A stretch of 64,000 nucleotides of DNA from Ascidia mentula (taxonomy: Eukaryota > Chordata > Ascidiacea > Phlebobranchia > Ascidiidae). The stretch spans positions 15,314,001 to 15,378,000 of the forward strand of contig OX387203.1 in assembly GCA_947561715.1 (NCBI GenBank), read 5' to 3'. Shown here piece by piece: positions 45,606 through 55,114 of this stretch (the first letter of the stretch is position 1; every line of letters starts with the position of its first letter). The position numbers and the translations under genes are program-made. The notes under the pieces were generated by a model. The model had not been told where the DNA came from, searched no databases, and worked only from the letters and a program-made list of their open reading frames with translations.

Positions 45606-45616
45606 GGTTGACAGTG

Positions 45617-45650
45617 TGGTTCTTGTAAACACTGGAAGGTTGCCTAAAGG
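45617..45650 (-). pseudogene. CACTA-like transposase, upstream piece
   Basis: On the minus strand this short piece reads LGNLPVFTRT up to the border of the CACTG element and continues in frame at 42,917 (SLDNIQLVLL). Further upstream sequence from about 45,650 matches the GGCTGATxCCCACTG end of another repeat, so the N-terminal part of the transposase is missing here. Confidence 0.6.
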
Positions 45651-45800
45651 CTGATTCCCACTGGCTAACGATACGTCAACGATTGGGAAATACCCGCGCA
45701 TCGCCCGATTTTGCAAACCGTCTCTGATATGCCGCTAAGGTAGCTAATGCCCGCCAATGTAACTTATGCCGCTAATACCTGCTTGTGGACCTAACGCCGC
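45650..45800. mobile_element. possible MITE end GGCTGATTCCCACTG
   Basis: The end GGCTGATTCCCACTGG followed by CGATACGTC is shared, in inverted sense, with the end of the CGTCG-rich repeat at 56,815-57,004. The other border is not recognised. Confidence 0.35.
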
Positions 45801-46029
45801 TAATAGAGTCATCATAGACAATTCAGAAAATATTGCAAGGAAACATCGAAACCTGTCGAAAGTTGTTATTGATGATTGTGGTGCCTGGATGAAAAATAAA
45901 ACAACCACTAGTTATTATTCGATGGACACAAATGGAAGTTTAAAATACATTGTAAAGCACAAAGGGAAGTTTAGTAACGTTTTAAAATCAGGAAAAGACA
46001 GAACGTATGAACATCTGGTAAACCATTGC
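45790..46029 (+). other. uncharacterised ORF cut by the BEL LTR
   Basis: Plus-strand frame with NIARKHRNLSKVVIDDCGAW and NGSLKYIVKHKGKFSNV, ending by running into the LTR at 46,030. Beyond the element (52,985) the frame continues only to a stop at about 53,040. No recognised domain; sequence across this junction is also the minus-strand LINE, so coding status is doubtful. Confidence 0.25.
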
Positions 46030-46485
46030 TGTAACACGACCAGCTAGCCTTGTCACAGGGGTTTGACCGCACCGTCAGGAAAGAACAGTATTCTTTTATT
46101 CTGCGGCACAGTTAACAAACTGTGACACGTTCACTAAACAAACAAACACATATTAGCGAACAGTCACATGCAACATAACAGACAACATTATTGAACTCAC
46201 CAATACAAGATGCACAAGGACCGACTTCGAATAGCATTCGGTTGCACCAGGTGAATTTACGTTATGCAGTCACTATTTTGTTATCAACTTTAAGTCAATT
46301 CACTGCAATTCACAACAGATATTTAATCACCAAAACAGTTTAATGCACGCGGACAAGTTCAACACGTGGCAAACATTAAGACTGCTGGCACTAGCCTTGC
46401 ATCATACAGTTGGTAGGGGCATTATGACGTTTCCATTGTTGTGAAATTTCCTCACATGGAAAGTTACGCGCATAGAAATCTTACA
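46030..46485 (-). repeat. BEL 3' LTR
   Basis: 456 bp, begins TGTAACACGACC on the plus strand and ends ATCTTACA. Differs from the other LTR by C/T at about 46,358 and T/C at about 46,472. It carries the polyadenylation region of the minus-strand element. Confidence 0.97.
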
Positions 46486-46500
46486 CTCCCCCCCAAAATT
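46486..46500 (-). other. polypurine tract
   Basis: Minus strand AATTTTGGGGGGGAG directly before the 3' LTR start TGTAAG: the primer site for plus-strand DNA synthesis. Confidence 0.85.
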
Positions 46501-46565
46501 GATAAGTCGCAGCGACGTTCAATTTTTACAACACAATTTCGACGCGCGTTTGTATCAATCGTTTA

Positions 46566-49500
46566 TCAGTGTTTCTCAGCGACCATTGTCGCCGGGTCAT
46601 CGTGTGGCAGGTGATCGTCTCCTCTCCCATCAACTGGTACGACCATACACAGTTTGTGAATGGGTCTTCGCACAATCGTTCCTCTCGATCGATTTCGAAC
46701 ACTGCGGACCACACCAAAGTCATCAGGATTGGTTGATTCAACGCGACCGATCGACCAAGAACGTCTGGGGGCAGCATCATCAACCAGAAGGACAACATCA
46801 CCGACCTGGACATTTCTCTTCTCATGATGCCACTTCTGGCGAGCGATGATTGTACGCAAGTATTCCCGAGACCATCGTCTCCAAAATTGATCTGCAATAT
46901 ATTGGACCTTGCGCCAACCCCGGCGCGCGTAGCAGTCACGATCACTTGTGACGGTTGGAGGCATCCCTCCGGACGGATTTATCCTTAGCAAGTGATTAGG
47001 TGTCAATGGTGACTCACCAACGTCATCAAGTGTGACCGGAGTCAGGGGTCGCGAGTTGATAATTGATTCCGCTTCAAGCAGAAACGTTTGCAGTTGATCA
47101 TCGTTGAGGATTCGTTCGTTCGTCAGCAAGGAGAGGACGCGTCGAACAGACCGAATCATCCTTTCCCAGGCACCTCCCATGTGACTTGCACCAGGTGGGT
47201 TAAAGTGCCACTGAACTTCTTTCTTTTTGAAGAACTCCTCTATTTGGTTCTGGTTCCATTCACGTACGGCGTCACGAAGAACACGCGCAGCACCCACAAA
47301 ATTCGTGCCGTTATCGGAATAAACTTGCAGCACTTCGCCGCGACGAGCAATAAATCTGCGAAATGCATTTATAAAGGCATCGGTGCTTAGGTCATGTGCC
47401 ACCTCGAGATGAATTGCTCTTGTAGTTAGGCATGTAAAGAGACAACCCCATCTCTTAACTTCGCAGCGCCTTTGCTTGACGACTAGAGGTCCGAAATAAT
47501 CGACTCCTGTAAATGCAAAGGGAAATTCATTCATTTGCAGGCGAGCTGGCGGTAAATTGGACATAATTTGCCCTTCAGGCTTTGCGTTGCGACGCCGGCA
47601 TACCAAACATGCGCGGAGAACACGTCGCACCGCCACTGCACCTTTAACGATCCAATAGCGTTGGTTCATCTGGGACAGAATGTGGTTCACGCCAGAATGT
47701 CCACACTCTGCATGGAAATGGGAAATTAGCAACTCAGTCAGGTACGAGTTGTGAGGCAAAATGGCAGGATGTCGGGCCTCAAAAGGAATAGGCGCCTTTT
47801 CCAAACGACCGCCAACCCTAAGCATTCCATCAATCATCACAGGATCCATACGAAAAACTGCCGATGACTTGCTTGGTTTCTTCAAGTTTCCATCTGGGGT
47901 AATTGCTATCATCCATTGTGAGAAATGACCTCGTTGAACATATTTCACCAACTCGGCTTCAGCCGTCCGTAGCTCATCAACTCTCAGGGCCGAGGAGCCA
48001 AATCTCGCGGTTCTCGCACTTCGCAGAATTGCCTTCAAACGCAAAAACCATGCAGCGGCACGTTTAAGTTGATACAACGAAGAAAATTTCGTTATTAAAA
48101 CATCTGTGGGAGGACATTTCTCTACCACAGTAAACACACCACAAGGTTTCTTATCAAATACATTAACCTCAACCGGATCTGTAGCAGCGTCACCAAACAT
48201 ATTTGGCCAGCAGTCGGGCGTCTTCTTGAGAAACGATGGTCCGTCAAACCACAATTCACTCCTCACCAGGGCATCGGCTGAGACTCCCCTCGAAGCCAAA
48301 TCAGCAGGGTTTTCCGTCGTCGGAACATGTTTCCAGTTCTTCACGCAGGTATTCTTCTCGATCATTGCCAAACGACGAGAGACAAACAACGGAAATCTTC
48401 GTTTATCATTTTTAATGCTTTGCAGCACCACAGACGAATCCGTCCAAAATATAGAGGGACGCAGGTCCAAACACATTTCCTTTCTGACAATCAGTTCCAC
48501 GTCCACAGCCAGAACAGCAGCCATCAATTCCAACCGTGGAATATAATTTTCACCCTGGGGTGTTAGGCGACATTTACTCATAACCAAGGTACAGGTCACT
48601 TCGCTTTCTTTATTCGTTGATCGGAGGTAGCACACAGCTCCGTAGGCTTCTTTGGATGCGTCAGCAAACACATGAAGTTGACTTCTTATCACATTGGCGC
48701 TGACACCAAATCCAAATGATCGTGGAATGCGCCTTTCCTGCAGGCTGTGTAAGCAGACTAACCACTTCTCCCATTTTCGTAAGTCCTTAGCAGGCATCTC
48801 TTCGTCCCATTCAATTTCTTGCTTGCACAAGCTCCTATAAATGAGCCGGGCTCGCAACACGACGGGGGTAACAAAACCCAATGGGTCGAATAGAGAATTC
48901 ATAGTTGACAAGAGGCCTCGGCGAGTGCGCGGCTTCATTGGCAACGAAACAGCAAACAGAAATGCGTCAGCATGAACATTCCACTGTATACCAAGCACAC
49001 GCTCTTGTAATTCAGCATCCAGTGGGCGCACCTGCAAAGCCATTGATAATTCATTTTCCGGTAAGCGATCAAGAATCTCCTTGCAGTTTGACAACCACTT
49101 GGTCAAGCGAAATCCACCCTTCTCAAGCAAGGAGCGCAGACCATCGACAAGCTGCAATCCAGTTTCAACGTCTGCTACCGATGTGAGGCAGTCATCGACG
49201 TAAAAATTACGTTCAACCGTAGAGGCAACAATGGGTTCAAATTCACTCCCAAAATCACTAGCGGTTTGACGTAAACAAAAGGTTGCGCAGCTTGGAGACG
49301 AAGTTGCCCCGAAGAGATGTACATTCATTCTGTGGGGCACAGGCTCACCTGACAGGTTCCCACCAGGCCACCAAAGGAAACGCAAACTGTCACGATCACG
49401 AGGGGCAACTCTCACTTGGTAAAACATGGCCTCAATGTCAGCTACCAAGGCAATTGGCGACTTGCGGAAACGCAACAAGACGCCAAGTAGACTGTTGACA

Positions 49501-50993
49501 AGATCAGGACCTTGCATCAACGTTTGGTTCAAAGACAGTCCACGGTATTGAGCTGCGCAATCATACACAACACGCAACTTACCAGGTTTGTGAGGGTTCA
49601 CAACACCATGATGAGGTATGTACCACGTCCGATGTTTGGTAATCAGTTCCTCCTCCGGTACTTCTTCGGCAAATCCTTTGTCGATTGTTGCTTGCATTTG
49701 CTCAGCGTACTTCTGATGCATTTTCTCGTCGTTGCTCAATCGACGTTTCAGCGATTCCAATCTTTTGTTGGCCATCTTCAGATTGTTAGGCAAAACTTGG
49801 TGATCATGTCTCCACGGCAGTGGCAATTCATAATGTCCATCAATGTATTGAACGGAGTCCTTCATCAATTGGTACGTCCTCCGATCTTCCCTGGAGAAAG
49901 GACTTCCAAACAATTCGTCTTCTTCTTTGGGGATCAGGTCACTCTCGTCGCTTAGAAACATGGTATGGGCGGTGTCCATGACGCAAGTAAAGTTGGCATC
50001 TGCAGCAGATTTGCGGACAGCCTCGAGCGATCGACCTAGCAAAGACCATCCAAGAGGCGTCTTCACAGCATCTGGGCATTCGTCGTTTCCAGGACGACTG
50101 CACTGTACACGATGTGCCACAGGTACATTAGCACCAATCAACAATGTGACAGTTCCACCAGCAATGGAAGACAGTTGTAGACTCCTTATTGATGGGTGCA
50201 TCTTCCGAGTTTTCCAGGTGGGAGACTTCACAGGTATTTGTTCAACAACCACTACTTCTGGCAAGTTTATTTGCTCACCTCCATCAAGTGGTTCGACTGA
50301 CACGGAAATTGCGATTGTGTCCAGTTTTTGCGGTGTCGTCATTGTGTTCAACAAAATTTGTTTGGGTCGTCCAGACGCACCTAATTTGTCTACCAACTTA
50401 CGTTCACAAAACGTTGTGGTTGAACCCTGATCCAGAAAAGCGTACGTGGCAATGGAAGTGGTCCCATGGCGAACAACGACAGGTACAACATTCAGGTACA
50501 CACTAGACGCGTTGACACTTGCACTGTACTCGCGACTTCGGATCGTAGCACAAGCAGGATTGTCATTCTTTACCCCTTCGGATACAGTAGGAGGGGCTGG
50601 GTAATGCAGCAATTTGTGGTGCGATTTACCATCGCATCCGTTGACTAAACAACTTTGACTGGAATCACAGTCTCTAGCACGGTGGCCAGCCTTTAAACAC
50701 TTAAAACACAAACCCATTGAACGCACGAACCTGCGTCGATCATTCCACGACATTTTCCTAAACTGGACACATGCGTCAAGAGAATGGCTCCCGTTGCACA
50801 ACAAACACTTCATTGGCACGTGTTTTTTGTCGTTAATTTTCGGCGCAGAAGTCGCCACAGTGCTGTGCGCAATTGCCTTCGGCCGGCGGCTTCCTTTGTT
50901 GTCTTCCTTTGATGAATACAGCGCCTTACCAAAAATCGAGTTTGCAACCTTGCTTTTTAGTGCTACAAACTCTGTAAGAGTCGCAAAGGTAGC
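46566..50993 (-). CDS. BEL/Pao pol: knuckle, protease, RT, RNase H, integrase
   Basis: Follows the in-frame TGA that ends gag and stays open to 46,566. Counting from codon 50,858: Cys/His knuckles near residues 18-75 (CLLCNGSHSLDAC, CFKCLKAGHRARDC), aspartic protease motif FLDQGSTTTF at about 142-150, RT with IALVADIEAMFYQV and catalytic NFYVDDCLTS, RNase H region LHVFADASKEAYGAVCYL, the BEL-type HHCC zinc region ILSQMNQRYWIV and CLVCRRRNAKPEG, integrase core GVDYFGPL, VYSDNGTNFVGA and HMGGAWERMIRSVRRVL (D,D,E). The C-terminus ends at VAEKH. All enzymatic motifs are intact. Product would be the polyprotein that copies and inserts the element. Confidence 0.95.
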   Translation of the reverse strand, partial: ATFATLTEFVALKSKVANSIFGKALYSSKEDNKGSRRPKAIAHSTVATSAPKINDKKHVPMKCLLCNGSHSLDACVQFRKMSWNDRRRFVRSMGLCFKCLKAGHRARDCDSSQSCLVNGCDGKSHHKLLHYPAPPTVSEGVKNDNPACATIRSREYSASVNASSVYLNVVPVVVRHGTTSIATYAFLDQGSTTTFCERKLVDKLGASGRPKQILLNTMTTPQKLDTIAISVSVEPLDGGEQINLPEVVVVEQIPVKSPTWKTRKMHPSIRSLQLSSIAGGTVTLLIGANVPVAHRVQCSRPGNDECPDAVKTPLGWSLLGRSLEAVRKSAADANFTCVMDTAHTMFLSDESDLIPKEEDELFGSPFSREDRRTYQLMKDSVQYIDGHYELPLPWRHDHQVLPNNLKMANKRLESLKRRLSNDEKMHQKYAEQMQATIDKGFAEEVPEEELITKHRTWYIPHHGVVNPHKPGKLRVVYDCAAQYRGLSLNQTLMQGPDLVNSLLGVLLRFRKSPIALVADIEAMFYQVRVAPRDRDSLRFLWWPGGNLSGEPVPHRMNVHLFGATSSPSCATFCLRQTASDFGSEFEPIVASTVERNFYVDDCLTSVADVETGLQLVDGLRSLLEKGGFRLTKWLSNCKEILDRLPENELSMALQVRPLDAELQERVLGIQWNVHADAFLFAVSLPMKPRTRRGLLSTMNSLFDPLGFVTPVVLRARLIYRSLCKQEIEWDEEMPAKDLRKWEKWLVCLHSLQERRIPRSFGFGVSANVIRSQLHVFADASKEAYGAVCYLRSTNKESEVTCTLVMSKCRLTPQGENYIPRLELMAAVLAVDVELIVRKEMCLDLRPSIFWTDSSVVLQSIKNDKRRFPLFVSRRLAMIEKNTCVKNWKHVPTTENPADLASRGVSADALVRSELWFDGPSFLKKTPDCWPNMFGDAATDPVEVNVFDKKPCGVFTVVEKCPPTDVLITKFSSLYQLKRAAAWFLRLKAILRSARTARFGSSALRVDELRTAEAELVKYVQRGHFSQWMIAITPDGNLKKPSKSSAVFRMDPVMIDGMLRVGGRLEKAPIPFEARHPAILPHNSYLTELLISHFHAECGHSGVNHILSQMNQRYWIVKGAVAVRRVLRACLVCRRRNAKPEGQIMSNLPPARLQMNEFPFAFTGVDYFGPLVVKQRRCEVKRWGCLFTCLTTRAIHLEVAHDLSTDAFINAFRRFIARRGEVLQVYSDNGTNFVGAARVLRDAVREWNQNQIEEFFKKKEVQWHFNPPGASHMGGAWERMIRSVRRVLSLLTNERILNDDQLQTFLLEAESIINSRPLTPVTLDDVGESPLTPNHLLRINPSGGMPPTVTSDRDCYARRGWRKVQYIADQFWRRWSREYLRTIIARQKWHHEKRNVQVGDVVLLVDDAAPRRSWSIGRVESTNPDDFGVVRSVRNRSRGTIVRRPIHKLCMVVPVDGRGDDHLPHDDPATMVAEKH

Positions 50994-52433
50994 TCATTTT
51001 TCAGTGTCATGCTCAATCTGTGCGGACATCGAAACCCAGTCCTTTCGCATGCTAAACGGGAGTTTCCTAATAACAGCCAACATGACATCCATGGAATCAA
51101 CACTAGAAGCATGTCTTATCTCACCATGTAGTGCCGTACAGCATTTGTCCAACAGCACAGATAATTTCATAAGACCGTCGGGGTCGTTGTCCTTGACAAC
51201 AGGAGCTGACATCAGCTGTTCTTCGCATCTTTGTGCGATAATGTGAGGTTGGCCATATTCGTTGTACAAGGTTTGCCAGGCCAGCCTGTACCCTTCGGCT
51301 GGATCTTTCGCGTTAAAGCGTTCAATTTTTTCCCGAATATGGGGCTTACAGTGCTGTACCAAATACAACAGCCGCATCTCATCATTGTGGGCCTTCTTAG
51401 CAATGTAGGTATCAAACTGTCGTACGAATAGCCAGTAATTTAGTGAATCACCATCAAATTTGGTTACTTCAGGACTCGGCAAGTTCACATGGTATGCGTC
51501 CTGATACGTCTTTGGTAGTGGCGAGATATTTTGGGGACTAGGGCAACATCTATTTGCGTCTGCACGAGGGATTTCACCAAACGTACCAGTCCTATGCTTC
51601 TCGATGCGTGGTGCGGGCACGTTCACGGGCGCTTCCATTTGTTGCGCATTTGACCTAATTTGTGGACACGAGCCCCGTACAGCATTTGACGGCAACTGTG
51701 AGCTCGTATGTTGAAAAACATTTGACAGTAATCGTGGGCGAGGGATAGAAATTGAACTACCTTTTGTAACAGACGCCAGGCTTGAATTACCGATAGACTC
51801 TTCCTCCCATGCCTCCACTTCAGCTTCAGCGAGTTGCAAATCGTGGCGCATTTGCGCAGCGTGCTTCTCCGCTTCTTCGCTGATGCGCCGGGCTTCATTC
51901 TCTGCCTCACGTCGAATTCGTTCCGCCTCTAGCTCGGCCGTACGACGTGCACGATCTGCTTCCAGCTCCGCCGCACGACGTAGTCTATCTGCTTCTTCTG
52001 AGGCCCTTCGTACATTTTCGGCTTCTTGAGCACTTGCGAATTTCGCAAGCTTTAGTTTCACCTTACTGCGTCGAATTTCACTTCGTATAGAACTCGAGTG
52101 AACAGACAACGCGTCGGCTGGTGACAATGGTAGGGGAACGGATCTAGGCTGCGGATCATGCAGCTTCGATATCCACGTTGCGACCCTTTTATCAAATTCT
52201 TGTTTGTCTCGGCAATAATCTCGCCCACGCGAGATTATCTCAGGTAGTTTATCACTATCCGACATATTTGAGTGAAGTTCAATTAGCTTATCAAAGTTTG
52301 CATTTACTTGGGGCAGGAACTCACGTAGCGCTGAAAGATCTTGCGGCTTTTTCATAAGACTCTCTGCGCAAGCGTAGCTATCTTGTAGAGCCTTTAAAGC
52401 CTCTACTATTTCGTTTTCTTGATCTTCCGTCAT
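50994..52433 (-). CDS. BEL/Pao gag
   Basis: ATG at 52,433 (MTEDQENEIVEALKALQDSY), an alanine/arginine/glutamate-rich coiled coil at about residues 130-210 (repeated RRAAELEADRARR type units), then the retrotransposon gag region SPEVTKFDGDSLNYWLFVRQ and WQTLYNEYGQPHIIAQ, ending HDTEK then TGA at 50,994. The pol frame is the same frame, so gag and pol form one reading frame split by one UGA. In most BEL elements gag-pol is one polyprotein. Confidence 0.93.
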   Translation of the reverse strand: MTEDQENEIVEALKALQDSYACAESLMKKPQDLSALREFLPQVNANFDKLIELHSNMSDSDKLPEIISRGRDYCRDKQEFDKRVATWISKLHDPQPRSVPLPLSPADALSVHSSSIRSEIRRSKVKLKLAKFASAQEAENVRRASEEADRLRRAAELEADRARRTAELEAERIRREAENEARRISEEAEKHAAQMRHDLQLAEAEVEAWEEESIGNSSLASVTKGSSISIPRPRLLSNVFQHTSSQLPSNAVRGSCPQIRSNAQQMEAPVNVPAPRIEKHRTGTFGEIPRADANRCCPSPQNISPLPKTYQDAYHVNLPSPEVTKFDGDSLNYWLFVRQFDTYIAKKAHNDEMRLLYLVQHCKPHIREKIERFNAKDPAEGYRLAWQTLYNEYGQPHIIAQRCEEQLMSAPVVKDNDPDGLMKLSVLLDKCCTALHGEIRHASSVDSMDVMLAVIRKLPFSMRKDWVSMSAQIEHDTEK

Positions 52434-52528
52434 ACGGTTTACTTGTGATGCAATTTCACGGCAATGTCCGTGGTGACCAAATCAATCGTCGATCCTTCGC
52501 TTGTTGACGATTCCTAGTTTGTTAACGA

Positions 52529-52984
52529 TGTAACACGACCAGCTAGCCTTGTCACAGGGGTTTGACCGCACCGTCAGGAAAGAACAGTATTCTTTTATTC
52601 TGCGGCACAGTTAACAAACTGTGACACGTTCACTAAACAAACAAACACATATTAGCGAACAGTCACATGCAACATAACAGACAACATTATTGAACTCACC
52701 AATACAAGATGCACAAGGACCGACTTCGAATAGCATTCGGTTGCACCAGGTGAATTTACGTTATGCAGTCACTATTTTGTTATCAACTTTAAGTCAATTC
52801 ACTGCAATTCACAACAGATATTTAATCACCAAAACAGTTTAATGCACGCGGACAAGTTTAACACGTGGCAAACATTAAGACTGCTGGCACTAGCCTTGCA
52901 TCATACAGTTGGTAGGGGCATTATGACGTTTCCATTGTTGTGAAATTTCCTCACATGGAAAGTTACGCGCACAGAAATCTTACA
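52529..52984 (-). repeat. BEL 5' LTR
   Basis: 456 bp, same ends as the other LTR, two differences. It holds the promoter of the minus-strand element; transcription would start here and run towards 46 kb. I did not assign a tRNA to the primer-binding site just inside (after TGTTACA the sequence reads TCGTTAACAAAC). Confidence 0.97.
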
Positions 52985-54430
52985 ATTGCTGTGCAATGTC
53001 TTGTGCCGTGGCCACGTTTTTGTCTGATCATACAGCTTGGTAGTATGGCAGCGATAAGGACTGTGTGTTGCTATTTTTAAAGCTCTATTTTGCAGGACTT
53101 GAAGATGATGTAAGTGTGTCTTATTTGCAAAACCCCATGATAATAAACCATATGATAGGTGTGGATGAATAAGAGCATAGTAAACAGCTCGGAGTGTTGT
53201 TTGATTGAAGATGTACTTAAGTCTTGCCAGAACACCAGTATTCCTCGCCACTTTGCTACTAACCGATTCAATGTGATTTTTCCAAGTGAGATGTCTGTCA
53301 ATTGTAATTCCGAGATATTTGGTGGTTACGACTTGTTCTAGCTCTTGGCCTTTGAGATTGAGGTGGAAGGTAGGTAGTGGTCCTTTGTTGTTGCTTCCAA
53401 ATAAGATGTATTTAGTTTTCTGGTAATTATGTGAGAGCCTGTTTGATTCCAGCCAAATACCAACTCTTTTCATTTCTTTGTTTGCCAACTCTTGCAATAT
53501 TTGTAAGTTTTTTCCTGACATCCATAGACATGTGTCATCGGCGAATAGCCTGCTATTAAAGCTTGTGGAGTTTGGCAGATCATTGATGTAAATTAAAAAC
53601 AGCAGTGGGCCGAGAATTGAGCCCTGAGGAACACCACAAGAGATTTTTTGAACGTTTGACGTAGCTTGAGAAATGATAGTGTATTGTTGTCGGCATTGTA
53701 AGTAACTTTTGAAAAATTGGAATGTGTGGCCTCTAAATCCTTAAAACTCTAATTTCTGCAGGAGGATTTGATGATTGACCGTGTCGAAAGCTTTGGCAAG
53801 GTCAAGAAAAATTGTTCATGTTGTGCAATTTTCGTCTTTGGCTGTAACAATGTGCTCATGAATTTCTGCTACGGTCATGCTGGTGGAGTGGGATGCCCGG
53901 AAACCATTTTGACACTTTGATAACAGTTTGAACTTTTCCAAATAATTTATCATTCGTTTATATATAAGCTTTTCAAAAATTTTGGCTAATACTGGCAAAA
54001 TGGAGATTGGCCGGTAGTTATTTTTTAGTTGCACATTGCCTCCTTTATGAAGGGGAATCACCTGTCCCACTTTTAGGATATTTGGAAAGGTGGATGTGGC
54101 AATGCAATTGTTATACAGCTGGCACAAAATTGGTGCAAGCACAGGAGCTGCTAATTTTACAAGTTTAATTGGCAAGTCGTGAGGACCAGTGGCTTTATTT
54201 GAGTTTAATAGTGTTATGGTATTAAATACCTCCAATTCTTCTATATCCAGGAAAACAAACGAATTTGAAATAGGATTTTTCAGGTAGTCTAATGGTGATT
54301 TTGAGGTGGTAGGAATTGTTGATGCCATAATATTTCCAATATGTGAGAAATATTCATTGAATGCATTTGCTATATCGATAAGTTTGCTTATTAAAATATT
54401 GTTGTCAAGAATGGGAGATGTGAACTGTCC
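52985..54430 (-). pseudogene. non-LTR retrotransposon RT (jockey/CR1/L2-like), truncated
   Basis: Minus strand: IANAFNEYFSHIGN (linker typical between endonuclease and RT), LNSNKATGPHDLPIKLVKLA, VGQVIPLHKGG, NNYRPISILPVLAKIFEKL, GFRASHSTS, then after a frame change AKAFDTVNHQILLQKL, SCGVPQGSILGPLLFLIYIN, RLFADDTCLW (catalytic FADD) and KYLGITIDRHLTWKNHI. Broken by a frameshift near 53,815 and a stop near 53,745. The apurinic endonuclease part is missing (5' truncation near 54,430). The BEL element interrupts it at 52,984; the ORF text that continues into the LTR (to 52,901) is not part of the LINE. Confidence 0.88.
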
Positions 54431-54955
54431 AGTCTGCAGAATATGGCAGCTGCACGCACGAGCTATTTTTCAACTTATTTTTTTGCACGCCAATTTTATT
54501 TGAATGTCTGAACATAAAACAATCAACGGAAAACAGTTGAATTACCGCATGCATCCATAAAACAAACAATGAATAAACGCGGAATTTTTCATAATTAAGG
54601 CTAGTTGGGTGTTTCATACGAAATCAGAATGTTTTTCGACTCGTAACTTTTTTTTATTGAAGTGTTTGTTGTCTATTTTTGTGCGCTATTTAACGCAGAG
54701 TGACTTGAACACTAGAAGGCGGCAAAAACCGAACCCTCAGCTAATAACAGTCCGACTCCAAACAATTAAAAGGTATAACAAAATTATGTTCGAAAATATT
54801 GAAACATGTTGGCACTGGCAACACGAGACGTTATACATTATTGGATGCTTGTCTCGGGGTTCAAAGAACGTGTAAATGAATGAATTCGTAAAAACATTAA
54901 CAAAAATAAAAGAAACTTGAATATAAAACAAACAAGTTAACATAGCACATCACTG
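54431..54955. other. no gene recognised
   Basis: AT-rich sequence between the LINE truncation and the hairpin repeat; only short ORFs. Confidence 0.4.
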
Positions 54956-54959
54956 GAGT

Positions 54960-55108
54960 CTTGCATGGAAATGTGGTTCTGGCGCCCTGGCTGGGCGCTT
55001 CTGGCGTCTTGCTCGGCAATGTGGTTGTGGCGCTCTGACAGAGCGCTTCTGGCGTCTTGCTCGGCAATGTAGCTGTGGCGCCCTGGCTGGGCGCTTCTGG
55101 GGTCTTGC
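54960..55108. repeat. three 48-bp repeats, each with a GC hairpin
   Basis: Units contain TGGCGCCCTGGCTGGGCGC, GGCGCTCTGACAGAGCGC and again GGCGCCCTGGCTGGGCGC, followed by TTCTGGCGTCTTGCTCGGCA. The first and third can fold GCGCCC/GGGCGC, the second GCGCTCT/AGAGCGC, so both arms of the stem change together. It starts just downstream of the stop of the minus-strand gene at 55,115. Confidence 0.85.
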
Positions 55109-55114
55109 TAAACG

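Larger units (their letters stand above)
42918..45616. mobile_element. 2.7-kb CACTG-ended element with TTTGGGTA subterminal arrays
   Basis: Inverted ends CACTGTAAACTAATTTGGGT and CACTGTCAACCAGTTTGGGT (20 of the first 24 positions match counting on to AAAA). Flanked by a 2-bp repeat TG (42,916-42,917 and 45,617-45,618). Dense GGGTA/TACCC arrays at 42,930-43,135 and 45,435-45,605. Deleting it with one TG rejoins the disrupted transposase in frame across LGNLPVFTRT and SLDNIQLVLL. CACTG ends, 2-bp duplication and subterminal motif arrays are the features of CACTA (EnSpm/CMC) transposons. It encodes no transposase, only the partner-type gene. Confidence 0.85.
46030..52984 (-). mobile_element. complete BEL/Pao LTR retrotransposon, TSD ATTGC
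   Basis: Two 456-bp LTRs with TGT...ACA ends, 5-bp duplication ATTGC (46,025-46,029 and 52,985-52,989), a polypurine tract just inside the 3' LTR and a gag-pol frame of BEL/Pao type. The LTRs differ at two positions, so the insertion is recent. It transposes by reverse transcription and integrase-mediated insertion. It interrupts a LINE. Higher GC than its surroundings. Confidence 0.97.

Noticed and set aside
46499-51431. several plus-strand ORFs of 60-167 codons
   Set aside because: All are antisense shadows of the BEL gag-pol frame.
52901-52984. C-terminal extension of the LINE ORF (HVRKFHNN text)
   Set aside because: These codons are inside the BEL LTR, whose border is fixed by the ATTGC duplication.
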